The notes beneath the pieces were generated by a model, which was not told where the DNA came from, did not search any database, and was given only the letters and a program-made list of their open reading frames with translations. A stretch of 64,000 bases of DNA from Bidens hawaiensis (Eukaryota; Streptophyta; Magnoliopsida; Asterales; Asteraceae), in contig JAIQDT010014351.1 of assembly GCA_021521415.1 (NCBI GenBank), forward strand, positions 1 through 64,000, in the 5' to 3' direction. Position 1 is the first letter of the stretch, and each line of letters opens with the position of its first letter. Of this stretch, positions 12,161 to 25,600 are shown piece by piece. The position numbers and the translations under genes are program-made.

Positions 12161-12687
12161 GGAAAATTAGAAATAAATAATGTCATCTTTTTTATTAGCC
12201 GATAATAATCTCACCTTTAAAAATCACTACCAACGGTTCCACCTTTCAACTATTTTTGTTTCAATGGTCTTCCGTTAAAAAATACTTAACGCCATTAAGT
12301 TTTTCCCAAGTTGTAAACCGATGTTTTAGGGGTTTTTATCGGAAGAACGACACGAGCCGACTGATATAAAACTTATCTCGAAACAGTGATTCAAATGGCT
12401 TGATTTTTGTTAATTGAAAATTCAAGCACCCGAATTGAAACATTGTTTCGTCGTTTGGATTACCATTTCGAGATAAGTTTTACATCAGTCGACTCGTATC
12501 TTTCTTCCAATCAAAAGCCCTAAAACATCAATTTGAAACTTGGAAAAAACTTAACGACATTAAGTATTTTTTAACGAATAACCATTGTGACAAAAATAGT
12601 TGAAAGGTGGGACCATTGGTAGTGATTTTTAAATGTGAGAGTATTATCGGCTAATACACAAAAAGTGAGATTATTTATTTCCAATTT
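12161..12687. repeat. Foldback (long inverted repeat) MITE-like element
   Basis: Two arms of roughly 250 bp are imperfect reverse complements. The left arm begins GGAAAATTAGAAATAAATAAT and includes TTAGCCGATAATAATCTCAC and CTACCAACGGT; the right arm includes ACCATTGGTAGTG, GTATTATCGGCTAA and ends ATTATTTATTTCC. The centre is near 12425. It has no coding capacity and I saw no clear target duplication. Confidence 0.75.
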
Positions 12688-12978
12688 GCATTGCTTGTTT
12701 CATTAGTTTAGTAATTCCAAACGGTCAGAGGCTTTATCACAAGGTTTTTCTTTCGGCGGGTCCCGAGTTCAAATATAACAAGTGTGTGTCGTTAATAAAG
12801 ACAGAACACCAATGTTCTAGAATCGAACTTGGGTTAGGAAAAGCTGGTAGGTGTTATGACCTTTTAAGGGAGAAACCGTTGTTACGTACGAATCTAATTT
12901 CGTTAAAAAAAGTTTTGTAACTCGTGTAGATCTATACTAAACTATAAAAAGATTACAATTATTACAGCTAAAAACATT

Positions 12979-13030
<52 letters not shown>
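12979..13030. repeat. AAT trinucleotide microsatellite
   Basis: About 17 uninterrupted AAT/ATA units. Confidence 0.95.
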
Positions 13031-13031
<1 letters not shown>

Positions 13032-15358
13032 TCATATAGATCTATACTAAACTATAAAAACAAATTTTGATAAATAGTTTTTTTTTCCTTTCAAAAAATG
13101 AGTCGTATAAGTAATGGTCTGATATTTTAATATTATCTGATAAATGTATGAGTTGTGTAAATCTACACGACTCATATATATGTGTCATATGTTGTCTAAG
13201 GATCCTCACATATGAATGGTTGAATCTTTTTAAATAAGTAAAACCTATTATTGCTACAAAATGCTATTTATAACCTTAGTTTTAGGAATTATTTGAATAC
13301 ATACCTTTACATCATCATTTTGCATCATTATCATATACTATAGTATTAATAGGGTGTGCACATATGAAATGAGGTCTCGTGCTCTTGAAATAATTATTAA
13401 ATAATAGCAAAACATATTAAATGAATAGGCACCGTCCATAACTATTTTATATTGATCTAATTAATGTCAGTCCTTACCATTTTGGCTACCGTAATATTTA
13501 ATTGCAAATATATACTCTAAACCAATTGATCAAAAATAAAAAAATATTTTTAAAATTATTGTAGTGGTTTACACTAAAAATATATGTACAAATAAAACAA
13601 AATTACCAGTAAAATGATAAAAAAAAGTTGATGTTACGTATATCAGTTTTACCAACAATATATGGTTGTAGGCAAATATCAAGTATTTAATTACAAAAGT
13701 TTGTAATCAATATTTGTAGGGTTATCGTGGGTCAATAACACAATAAGTCCGGTTGGGACCAAAATCGAAATCGTAGAATGAAAAAAAAAAGACCGTTTCA
13801 AATAAAAATATTTTATCAAAAACAAGACAATTGATATGAACAAATAGTTGTGTATCTACATATACTAGTTTTTATTCCCCGTATTACGGAGGTGTTTTAC
13901 ATTTTTTGTTTATAATATTTATATATCCTTTTGGATTTTAATTTTATTTATTAAAGAAAATTAATAATATACTTAGGGTTTGATGATTAAAGGTTTTCAC
14001 AAATAAATAAGATGTTATAACCCGTTTAAAAGGAATCTGGGTTTGGTGAGACCCATGACCCGCTTATTTTTTTTACTATAAATTGTTTCTTAATTATAAA
14101 TAATATATATATATTTTTTTAAAAATCAGATACTAATATTTAATATATCTCTATTTTATAGGATTTTCATATCAAATATTTAGTAAGATTAATTTTTAAT
14201 TTAATGAGATTTTATAACTCGTTTAAGGGCAATCTGGGTTTGATGAGACACATACTCGTGAATTCGGGTCAAATGCATGAAAAACCTCCATTTACAAATA
14301 AAGCAACCTGGTGGCTTGAGAGAAGATGAGGAGCAACCATAGATCTTTTAAATGTTTCGTTTATATATATTAAGATAAGATATGTGTGCGCGCGCATGTG
14401 AGTGTGTATGTTGAATCAAATGAAAAGCTTTAAAATTTTGTGATTCATTTGAAAAAGAATAATAATTTTTTATCAATATGATCTATTTAATGATGAAAAT
14501 GTCACATTTTTTTATTAAGTTAAAAAAAATACACTGTTAGAATTTGGTTCGATAGCGAATTCACATGTAAATATACTGTATCCAACAAACACACCTTGTT
14601 TTACATTAATTACAAATATCATGCCCTTCTTATAGTGTATTCATCGGTGAATATCATTATTCACTAGTGAATCCACAAGTGTTAACTTGAATCACCAGTG
14701 AATACACAATACTTTTGTGTTAATTACAAAAATGCTAATGCGAAAAAAAAAAACACTTTATCAACCTAAAAGTGGTCCAAATTTTTTAGTGGTTATGAAT
14801 GTGTACAGGCTAGTTAATGTATAACTATCCTTTGACAAAAAGCATTGGAAAGGGTATCGAACACGAGACATGTGTACATACATAAAATTTTAGAGAGAAT
14901 GCTATTATGTGTTGTGTGTGTGTGTGTGTTGCAATGTCCTTTGAGCAAATTGATTGTTAATACGTTCGTGGATTAACACTTCAAACTATAATAGATCCTT
15001 AATTCGTTTGTGGATTAGCACTTCCAACTATAGAATAGATCCTTATGTTGCATTGACTATTGTAAATTAAAATAATAGCACGCTTATTTAAGGATTGCAC
15101 AAAACATCTCTATCTATTGGTTTGGGGCCGAATTCACTGTAAATATTTAGGGTATAAAATTGCATATTTTTGTATTTATTTTCATTTATATAGCATTCTC
15201 GTTATTTGAATGATTGAATACTAATAATACTAATATTATATTAAAATATAACAAATTATTTAAGTAGAAACCGTATAAAATTATTGATAAACGACAATTA
15301 ATTAACAATTGTTTAGATTACATCGAAACATAAGGCAAGCAGGCAACAAGCTGCGTCG

Positions 15359-15673
15359 CTACCCCCTTTTGAATTTTGCAAAACTCAATCTTTTAAAAAC
15401 TACATTAGCTGTTCTTGGAGTCATAACATTACTATGCATGACCCGCTGAACACGGGTAAGTAACTCCACAGCTTCAGGCGCGAGGAAACCAAAAGTGTCA
15501 AAAGCAAAATTAATAAATACATGTTGATTGTCAAGACACGCCTTCCCATGTTTTGTCACCTTGCCTGAAGCAACTTTTAATGCGGCTTGACCGACTGCGA
15601 AACCACTGCTCCCCAAGCCCACAAAAGGCATGTTAATAAAATTATTAACATGCCACATTATACACCTATTCAC
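15359..15673 (-). pseudogene. Remnant of a retroelement-associated ORF
   Basis: A 104-codon ORF with FAFDTFGFLAPEAVELL and RVQRVMHSNVMTPR. I recognise this block as the C-terminal part of hypothetical proteins that recur beside plant retroelements; I cannot name the family. It is short for such proteins and has no recognisable upstream part, so it looks like a fragment. Codon use does not prove expression. Confidence 0.4.
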
Positions 15674-18375
15674 CCGTCATTCTTGTTTATTTGTTTATAT
15701 CACATCCTTTTGTTTTAATTAGAAAAACATGGATCAAAAAATTGCACAACCAATGTCGACACTACGACGATCTTTCTTACTAAAGTTAATGCACGAACAC
15801 ATAATTATGAAAAAAAAAAGAAAACAATTGACTGACTTAAGTCAAACTGTTTACCTTAGCCAAGAAACATGTCAAGCACCCATCAATTGGGGGAAAATAT
15901 ATATGTGCATCACAAACAAGATAAACAAAACGAATGACTTTAGTCAAATTGTTTGACGAGAAAACCCGTTAAGAAATTGTTTTGAAAAGAGAAGTAAAAG
16001 CTTGTTATATGAAATTCATTGATCAATGCACAAATAAAGATGAATAATTCGAATGTTTAACTCCATTCAAATTGTGTATGAAAGTTACTATTAAATGACG
16101 AATTATAGAAACACGCCGCCGATACCAACTAAGGAGCTGTTTGGTTCACTTAGATCTGAATGAGTCAGATCTGAATAAGCCTATGTCACATTTAACAACA
16201 ATATGAGTCTGATTGGTTCAGTAGTTCAGACCTAATTAACTATTCAGATGTTTTTCTGTCTTGAACTAAACAGGCTTAAGTATAAATGAATAAGATGTTT
16301 TCATCTGAATTGTTCCATTCAGATGCAAACAAACAGCCCCTATATTCAGTTATAAAATAAACAATATAGTATATCAAATTATAAATGTTATTTGACTCAA
16401 AGGGTGGAAAGTGTTACATAGACATGTTCAAAATTTTCATTTTCATTGCTTCATTCACTTTCTCTCATGTTATGGTTTTTTGGTAATTTTTTCAATTGTT
16501 TATAGAGTTGTATCCTTTGAATCCCTATCATCATGTTAACTTCACATCCTCACAAGTTGCTACTCGTGTTGCCCACTCTCCTTGTCAGCCAAATGTCTCA
16601 TTGGTGTTGACACTCTTTGTGGTTCAGAAATTGAAGCGACGTGGAAGCGCGTGTGACTGCACACTCAATGTTTTGTCTTCTTTTTTAAGGTTAAAAGTGG
16701 CATTCCAAAGACTTTTCGTCCACTTGCGTATCAACTTGATTTAAAAGACATTAAATGTCACGTCGCCTTAAAAAATAATAAATAAATGAAAGAATTGTTT
16801 TTTAAACAAGTTCCAAATTCAATATTTGCAACCGTACGATTTTGTAAGATTTGGTTTGTTTGTAAAATGTAAACAATATGAAACATAAATTTAAGTTAAG
16901 AAATAAAAAGTTAAGAAAGGGATAGAAAGTATAACTATAGCTATTTCAATAATCTGCTTGGTTTCCGTCGTGAAACGTGTCTACGTTCGAAGGTTTTGGT
17001 AGTCGTGGGCAAGGAAGAGATAAGAGAACGATGGTGAAAACTTAAGTTTGAGTAAGCAACTGGACATAATGGTGAGAAGGCAGATCAAGCAAGATACCGA
17101 CTCCAGATTTCATCAATCGATGACCAACAACAAAATTATGATGGGAGCCAGGAGGATTGAGAAAGACGTGGAAGAAAGAGAAAGTGAAGGCTCAGGGTTT
17201 AATCAAATACGTTTTATTTATACAAAACTAATATTTTTTACATATCTCTTAGTACCAATTGTTTATAGATTGTAAATCTAACATGTAAACAAGGAATATT
17301 ATATTTGATGTGAATATCCATTTTTGGGTTTAAAGTAAACTTGTCTTTGGAATGGCCGTAACCTAAAAAAATATGAAATTTACATTTGCATTACACGTAA
17401 AGAATTATATATTCAAACACTTAGGCTATAAAAATGCCATCAAGTGAAGCAAAACATTAGAAGCCCTAAAATGTTGGTAAATGATATACATATGATCACC
17501 CTTCATGTTCAATTATCATAAATATATTCTAGAAGACTAACAATGGTTATGTGAAGCATATAGCTTTCATTTTGTCCGGTAAGTTTTTTTATATTTTAAC
17601 CTTTTTACTAATATTATGTAGTATTTTGCTTTAAAAAATTAATTCTCACAAAAATACGAACAAGACCTCAAAATATTATAACAACTCAACTTAGGATATT
17701 CAATAAACTTCAATAATCACATCACCTTTTTACTTTTATAATTTAAATACAAAAAATAGTACCATATTTATTTTTTTAACTGTAACATATAATAATTCAA
17801 TTTCTAACCTTAAACTAACTAGCTTGATGAATCATTGCATATTTGTACATCATTCTCTAAAATAAAATAAATCCCATATTGTGACATTATTAATTTTAAC
17901 CTTTACTCGACCAATATACTTATTTCTGTTGTGTCGAACCTGCTTAAAATCGTGTCGTGTTCAGGTCGTGTTTCACGTCGTGCCGAACTATGAACGCTCA
18001 TAACTGTTACGTGATTATCAAGGTCTATGTTCAAATACCTGCTACATCGCGCGGGCACCCTTCTAGTAAATAAATAACATAAAAGTGCATGCATATTATA
18101 AAGTAAAAAGTATTACAAAGATATACAAATTAAGAAGCATAAGAACATAGATTTAAAAAAACATGTTTTGTGAGTATGGAAATATCTGGTTTCAGGTAAG
18201 GACCCAAAACTATTTTTCATGTATAGATTGGGCCCGGTTCCGATGTATTTTAATGAAATCCATAACCTATGCATACCCTACATGTAGGGTCGGGCTCAAG
18301 TTTAGTCGTAAAAAATTGGTTTAAAAAAACCCAGTTTAAGGTAATTTTCCCGGGTTTGGGTCTGTGTATCAGTGC
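15674..18375. other. Intergenic DNA
   Basis: AT-rich and without a gene I can support. It contains one MITE (16133-16340). The small ORFs at 15729-15956, 16496-16744 and 17048-17275 show no family resemblance and no exon signals. Confidence 0.55.
16133..16340. repeat. Small TIR element (MITE), about 208 bp
   Basis: The left end GGAGCTGTTTGGTTCA and the right end, read in reverse complement as GGGGCTGTTTGTTTGCA, are terminal inverted repeats. Inner motifs TCTGAATG and CATTCAGA are also inverted. No ORF; target duplication not clear. Confidence 0.65.
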
Positions 18376-18675
18376 TAGAGGTGGGCAAACAAACCGGTTA
18401 ACCGAACCACCCGAAAACTGAACCGAAACCGAACCGGTTTGAAACCAATTATGTAGAAACCGGTTTGGAACCGATTGAAACCGTAGGTTCGGAACCGGTT
18501 TGTAATTTTCTCCACCAAAACCGGTTCCAAACCGGTTAACCGAACCGAAACCGGCCAAAACCGGTCAAAAACCGAACCGAAACCAATAATAAACCGGTTT
18601 TGACTTTTGTTGACCAAACCAAACCGGTTTTAACCCAAACCGGTTTTGAGGTTTAAACCGGTTTGTGCACCTCTA
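18376..18675. repeat. hAT-like MITE 1, ACCGGTT-rich
   Basis: Ends TAGAGGTGGGCAAAC and GTTTGTGCACCTCTA. The 8-bp flanks ATCAGTGC (18368-18375) and ATCAGTAC (18676-18683) match at 7 of 8. The body is almost entirely variations of AACCGGTT. Eight-base duplications are typical of the hAT superfamily. Confidence 0.85.
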
Positions 18676-18697
18676 ATCAGTACACCTCGGTCCTCAC

Positions 18698-18915
18698 TAG
18701 AGGTGTAGAAACAACGGGTTTGAGACCGGTTCATGAACCGACCCAAACGGCCGGTTTTGGTACTGGCTTGAGGAAAACCGGTTGTAAATAGAACCGAACC
18801 GACCTGGACCAGGTCGACATCTCTTGCTTCTAAACCGGTTTCTAACGCGAACTGGTTTTGACCAGGCTTTGACTCAACCGGTTCGGTTTGGGAAAAAACC
18901 GGTTTTTACACCTCT
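18698..18915. repeat. hAT-like MITE 2, ACCGGTT-rich
   Basis: Ends TAGAGGTGTAGAAAC and TTTTTACACCTCT with a perfect 8-bp duplication GTCCTCAC at 18690-18697 and 18916-18923. The core again repeats ACCGGTT. No ORF. Confidence 0.9.
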
Positions 18916-19588
18916 GTCCTCACTACCTTTTGTTCTTCCTATACATATGGGTTTCTGGGCAAGTGCGACATTTGGGCCTCCAACTTGGTCCGTTTACATG
19001 TACACTATTTTTCAAGTTCATGTTCTTTAGTCTTCAACAAGCAATAGTACTCCGATTATCATTGACCTGGAAATTCACACTTTATTCACTACGATAAACT
19101 AAAACTTTCTTAATTAAAAATGAACCATGGAATGATATAGATGGTATCTTGTTTTATCTAACGTCAAGCTGGTCTTATATGATTGTCTATATGCAAGATT
19201 TAAGAAAAAAAAAAATCCAAAAGTTCCCACTACTAGACGATCAAATATACATATTACGTGCTTTGTGATTTTCAATCTTAGATGCTCACTAGTAGATTGA
19301 ATAAACACAATGGTGTTTGTTTCACACTTTCATGGTTTTCCAGAAAAACAAACCTTGAATGGTCTACTCATCACTTTGTTAAGCAATAATTATACATATT
19401 TTATGTCATGTCCTAACTTTAGCCCAATAGTCCAATACCAAATACTAATTGATGCCCACCTGTCAATACCAAGTCTAGAGAGATTCATTTAGCCCGTGGC
19501 TTGACGCTAGCTCCAAAAAAACTCATTTAAATTTTGTTTGTTTACAACCCGAGCCAGCTTGGCTCGGATCGTGCACCAACGAGCCGAG

Positions 19589-20204
19589 TAGAGGTTCACA
19601 AATCGGGTTTTTTAAATACCCGGGTTCGGGTATGAGCGGGTATTGGAAAATCGGGTATTGGCAATACCCGGGTCGGGTTCGGGTCTGGGTATTGTCTCTA
19701 AAACCCATACCCTATGTATTGGGTTCTAGTCGGGTATAGAACCGGGTATTCTAAACCGGGTATTTGAATACCCTATTTTCAAGTATTGAAAAAACCCTAT
19801 TTTCGGGTTTTTTCGGGGTTTTTTCCGTGTATTTTTCGGGTATAGATTGGATTTTTTTAAAGGGAGATGCACTTTTTAGGGGTTTTTATCGGATATTTAC
19901 AGGTATTTTTCGGGTATAGATCGGGTATTTGAAAAACCCGATGTCGGGTATTTGAAAACCCGATGTCGGGTATTAGAAAAACCCGGTTCTGGGTATGGAA
20001 CCGGTTCCGGTTTTCGGGTATTACCGGGTACGAATTGGTCCAGTTCGGGTACGGGTTTTGGTAGTGAAATGCATACCCTATATCCGTACCCTACGGGTAG
20101 GGTCGAATACGGGTTCGGGTATTAAAACCCGGGTATAAAGAAAACCGGTTCCGGTTTTTTTTTTCGGGTTCGGTTCCGAGTTCGGGTTTTTTTGTGCATC
20201 TCTA
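19589..20204. repeat. hAT-like MITE 3, CCCGGGTA-rich
   Basis: Ends TAGAGGTTCACAAAT and TTTGTGCATCTCTA with a perfect 8-bp duplication GAGCCGAG at 19581-19588 and 20205-20212. The 616-bp body is built of CGGGTATT/AATACCCG units, a different core from its neighbours. Confidence 0.9.
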
Positions 20205-20341
20205 GAGCCGAGCACAACCTTGAGCTGCCATGACTCAGCCCAACTCCGTTCATGTAAAGCCCAAGAATATATTATATTATAGGCTCAACCAAATTATTTA
20301 GATAGTGACAAATTATCACCTTTAAGAGTTTGCTATGAGAT

Positions 20342-20703
20342 TAGAGGTGTATAAAACCGGCTTTAAACCCAAACCGAACCGGTTTATAAATCCCATTGGT
20401 TTGGTCAACGGCTGGTCAAAACCGGTTTGACTCAAACCGGTTGGTTTATAAACAAGTTTAGAAGCAAGATAGGCCGGCCTGGTCACGTCGGTTCGGTCTG
20501 GTTTATAAACCGGTTTTAAACCGAATTTAACTGGTTTTCCTCAACCGATTCGGTTTTAGAACCGGTTTGGTAGATCTTAAGGAAAACCAATCCTGAAACT
20601 GACGATTTGGGAACTGGTTTGGATGAAACTGGTTTTAAACCCAAACCGGTTCGGTTCGGTTTACCTAAAACTGGTCCCAAACCGGTTTTTCTGCACACCT
20701 CTA
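20342..20703. repeat. hAT-like MITE 4, ACCGGTT-rich
   Basis: Ends TAGAGGTGTATAAAACC and CTGCACACCTCTA with a perfect 8-bp duplication TATGAGAT at 20334-20341 and 20704-20711. It lies 254 bp past the PHYB stop codon, in its 3' flank. Confidence 0.9.
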
Positions 20704-20956
20704 TATGAGATAATGCATATGGATAAAGTACACAAATGACAAAACTACAACTTCAAGAAAGACAAATTTATGCGAACTAGATAGATACTATAAACCAAAC
20801 ATAACCGGCATGTTTAGTACATACAAATTAGTACAAAAACCATGTAGCCACAAAAACCGCTTCAAAGATACTTCCGCTTGACAAACCCATGTCACAAAAC
20901 GGTCCAAAATCTCAAAAACGTGACTTCCGCGGATAATATTTCACTATTTTGTTTAA

Positions 20957-21644
20957 TCAATCAGGTGGAAGTTGAAGAACGATTAAGAAATAACATCTAT
21001 CTGATTCTCTAATGTATTGGACGTCGCCATTCATAAGTTTTACAATCTTTCGACACATTCGGAGCCTTAAACCGTCTTCGGTTGACGATTGACTGCTATT
21101 AAACATGTCTTGAACCAGCTCTGGTGGAAGCCCTTCACCAGGAGCCGTGATCCTTCACAATGCACATCAAATAAACCAACTTTTTCAAAACAATAAAAAA
21201 AATCATAGCTTAAAAGATAAAACCACTTAAAATCTTTGTTTTACAAAACAAATAAAAGTTACTCATGTTTTATAAGAAGAATAAAAGGGTAGAAAGCGTA
21301 CCTAAAGGCAATATGAACAACATTTTTTCCATCAGAAGAACCCTGCCTGGTGAGTGGGCGAACTTGAATTTCCACCCAACCACCAGACAGCGGTGAATGA
21401 CGCACCACATTCAGTAAAAAGTTGATCAACACCTGTTGAACCCGAGATTGATCGCTATAAACGATCAACCCTTTGATTTCCTTGGGGATATCCCAAATCA
21501 GTTTCAGACCTCTATCTTGCAACTCTAACATCACTTGGCTAACCACCGCATCAATCACACTCCCGAGTACAAACTCATGCTTCACAATCTCTGACAACCT
21601 ATATAACCAACAAAACAAAAACAAAAACAAAATGTTACCAACTT

Positions 21645-21685
<41 letters not shown>

Positions 21686-22624
21686 GGGTTAGGTTCAAAT
21701 AAGAAGTTTGATTTTTTTAAGAAGACAAGGAAGAAGGGTATTTTAGTCTTAATACTTTAATATCAAAACCCACTTACTTTAATCTTAAAACCCACTTAAA
21801 TTAATTTCAAAAACCCACTAACATAAAATCCACTTACTTTTTCACTCATCTCCTACAACCACCACCACTCCACCGCCCACCACCAACACAACCGTCACCC
21901 ACCGCCACCGCCTCGCCAGAAAAGTCTATGAAAATTTCGCAGGAAAATTTCACCGGAAAACAATCCTCGAGAAATTTTGCCAGAAAATTCATCGAAAAGT
22001 CGCCGAAAAAAAGTCATCGGAAAACGGCCGCCGAAAAAAACACAATGGAAAACACTACGAAAAACACAATGGAAAAAAACACTATGAAAAAAAAACACAA
22101 TAATAAAAACACAATTGTATGGCACAATGTAAAAAACACAATGGAAAAAAACACTATGAGAAAAAAAACACAATAATAAATACAATTGTATAACACAATT
22201 TTGTAAAACACAATTTTTGGTAAAACACAATACGTAAAAAAACCCACTAATTTTTTTTAATTTTTATATAACAATATGGTACTCATATAAAAGATAAAAA
22301 GACACTCATTATTATGGCGAATTTGTTTTTCAATAAAAACGTCGTAAAAAAAGTTATGGACGTTTTAAAATAATGGGGGAATTTGGCATATGCTTTGCAT
22401 GTGGAGAGAGAAAGTCAACAAATGTGTTATTCCCTTTATGCCCTTCCCCTTATTTTCACACATGGTATCCACCTAAACTAATCTCAACCCTCCATGTTTA
22501 AAATCAACGGACAAGATTACTTCTTATCTTTCCTACAAAAACTAACTTCCTATTATAACCTAACCCATAATAATAATAATAATAATAATAATAGCAGCAG
22601 CAACAACATTAATAACAGTAACAC

Positions 22625-22662
<38 letters not shown>

Positions 22663-25600
22663 CAACCATATTATGCAACAACACTCACCCTTCTTGTATG
22701 CTTTCTTTATCAAAATCCTTAATGATCTTAAACATTTGTTTCTCACAAGCTACAAATGTTTCAAGCAGCTTGTTTTGATCCTCGGTTAAACCCGATGCTT
22801 CTAGAAGCGAATTCGCAAACCGAATCCCATTCAACGGGTTCTTAATTTGGTGACAGATGTAAGCAAGTTCCTTCATTCTCTTGTAGGATTTCTTCTCTTG
22901 TTGCATTTGTACATTAACAAGTTGCTGCAACTCGGGTGTCGCGAGTTGTAAAAAACAAAAGGCCCCGATAACAACTCCCGCCATGTTAAGCCTTTTGTTA
23001 GCGGTTAAAAGAACTTGAACGGGTTGATCGTCTTTGTCAAAGAACGAAAACGGGTATCTGTCGGTATCTTGGCCCGCGATTGCGTTATGCAAAAGTATCA
23101 TAAACTTTGTTAAAGAATCCGGGCCTTTTAACCGACAAAAGCTTCCGAATATCTCGCCAACTAACGTTTTCCCTATGACGTCGGCCCGGGCCCACCCGGT
23201 GAGTCGTTCCATGGCCGTGTTCCACTCGGAGCAACACGTGTTTTCATCGGATGCGAAGACTGGAGGGATTAACGGGCTCGGGTTTTGCACAATGGCTTTG
23301 TAATCTCCTTGGATTTGGATGAACTTGTCCATGACAAGTCTTTGGCCCGTTACGTCTTGGCCCACGAAGCAAACACCGACTATGTTGTCGGTGTAGTCTT
23401 TGCTTGAACACGCATTGACGATCACGAAAACCGCGGTTTCTTCGGTTGATGAACCGAAGGTTTTTAATTTGATCTCCACGTTTTGATCTTCTTGACCTGC
23501 GATAGTTCAGAAAAGGGCCGTCAGTTGTTAGTACGGGCTGAAACGGGCCAGGATTAGGGGTGTGAAAATCTGACACGACATCAGCTTAATACCAAATTTA
23601 GGGGTTTGAGTTTAGCATAAATGAGTACGGGTAGAAACCGCGACTTATTTAGCTAAATGGGCCGGGCTCAAGTCAAGATAGTGGGTTTACGGGTTGACCT
23701 GTTTACTTATGAATGAATCAATTTGACCAGGCTGGACAGTAAAACAAATCATTACAAATACGCACCTCTTAACGCGCGATACAAAAGCTTAGCAACGGTC
23801 TCTTCCGCCTCTTTAAACACAAGATCCCGAACCAACGACTTCCCCATCGCGTCCTCAACCGACAAACCGGTCAACTCTGCAACTTTTGCATTCCACCCAT
23901 TTATCCTCCCCTCAACATCAACAGCCAGTATCGGTGCAGTTGCGGTCTCAATTAACCGAACCATTTCCCGAGCCACCGAGCTAAGCTCATCCACACTCTC
24001 TACCACTTGCTCAACTCGCGCACTCACAACCGCTTTCGAGTTACTTTCATCCACACTTTTATAAGCATCCCTTAATATTAACTGCAAAGAATGAATTGCA
24101 TCCATTTCACCATTTTCCCATGGCAAACTTCTACTCTTAACCACTTCCAAAAACGCGTTAAACGAAGACCGCGGGTTCATTCGTTGCCCGTCGTCTTTAT
24201 CTTTCGGGTGATGTTTAGCCCCACCCCATTTGATCTCCTTTGCAGTGTTTGATCTAAACCAAAATAATATTATTTTTGAAGTTATATAAGCCACTGCCAT
24301 CCCACAAACCGAGTCCCCTAGACCCGTGGCTCCCGGGTAACCCGCATTGCTTAAACTATCCGTGCTTAGCCCGGTTGAGTCATGATGGCGCGCAGTTAGC
24401 CACTCGATGATACTTATTATTTGAGGCTCGGTTGGGGCCACGCCTAACGGGTGGTACTTTCCTTTGTTATATAGCGCGGCCCCGTCACATTTAACCAGAT
24501 CAATGATGCTTGGTCGTTGGGCCACGATGCCCGTTAACGAGTCGTGAAGAAGCATATCGCATAACAACGTTTGCGTCTTTAGTATATGTTTTTCAGACAT
24601 TTGGGCCGCTAATTGCAGCTCCATGTGTAGTTGTAACCCGAATGCTTGCATCAAGAACTCGCACGCATAACGTAACGGGAACGGGATGTAACGGGCCGAG
24701 GTGTGGTGGCAAACCACTAACCCCCATAGTCCCATCGAAGCCCGTTGGCCCGTGTGTTCGTCATCGGGCCCGTTTATAATAACCGCCATGGCTAATGAAG
24801 CTATTGAGCCCATATTAGCCATGTATTGCGCGTGGCACCCGTGTGGGGCCCGCAGGGTTGAGCCCACTAAGCTCAACGGTTGCGTTAGCCCGTCGTCTTG
24901 GATCACGTGAACATTACTCGCGTGACAATCAACTATCATTCGAACCCGGTTTTGTCTAAACAAAAACCTTGAAGCCTGAGGGATATCAGTTGCGGGATAA
25001 TGGAACCCGACATACGGGTCCAAATCGGCCCGTTTACTTTCTGCCACAACTTCACCGTGCTCGTCTTCGTGAAACTTATACACCATAACCCGATCATAAC
25101 CCGTGAGCTCACGAACGTTTCGAACAACCGTATCACATAACATATTAATATCCCCACCGGGTAACGCTTGTAAACTCGAAATGGCCCGAACCGCAAGCTT
25201 TTGACTTTGAACCGCACCCGCAATTGACAAAGCCGGGTCTTCGGCCCGGGCGGGCTCCAAATCGATCACAATCCCAACATCAATCCGATGCAAAATCGCG
25301 TAAAACGGTCTCCCCGTATTCTTCGAGTGAACCCAAACCGGGTTCAAAAGCGTAATCTCTCGGGCCCGAAAGGCCCGTTCGAGCAAAACCGAGCTCGAAA
25401 GGGTAAACAAAGTTTTCACATCGGTCCCGAGCATCAAGGGTTCTTTTCTCTCGATGTTCGGGACGGAGTGCGGGGCGAAACCCAACCGCTCACGCGCGTT
25501 TTCGCTAAACGCAATGACTTTAAACGTGGAGTCATCGATTGCGATCATGCAACCGAAGGGTTGTGTGTGACCACCTCGTTGTATTTTGGATAAATATTCG

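Larger units (their letters stand above)
11896..15358. other. AT-rich intergenic DNA
   Basis: No supportable gene. It contains the foldback element at 12161-12687 and an AAT microsatellite at 12979-13030. The rest has short TG or TA runs (for example 14390-14408 and 14915-14930) and no coding signal that I can defend. Confidence 0.6.

Noticed and set aside
12161..12687. Coding gene or solo LTR
   Set aside because: The two halves are reverse complements, which fits a foldback element and not an LTR or gene.
21928..22247. ORFs rich in Asn/Lys/Thr on + and Phe/Val on -
   Set aside because: Low-complexity AACACAATGGAAAA repeats inside a TIR transposon; both strands open because stops are avoided by the repeat.
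24510..25593. ORFs on + overlapping PHYB exon 1
   Set aside because: They are shadows of the PHYB coding frame; no conserved domain.
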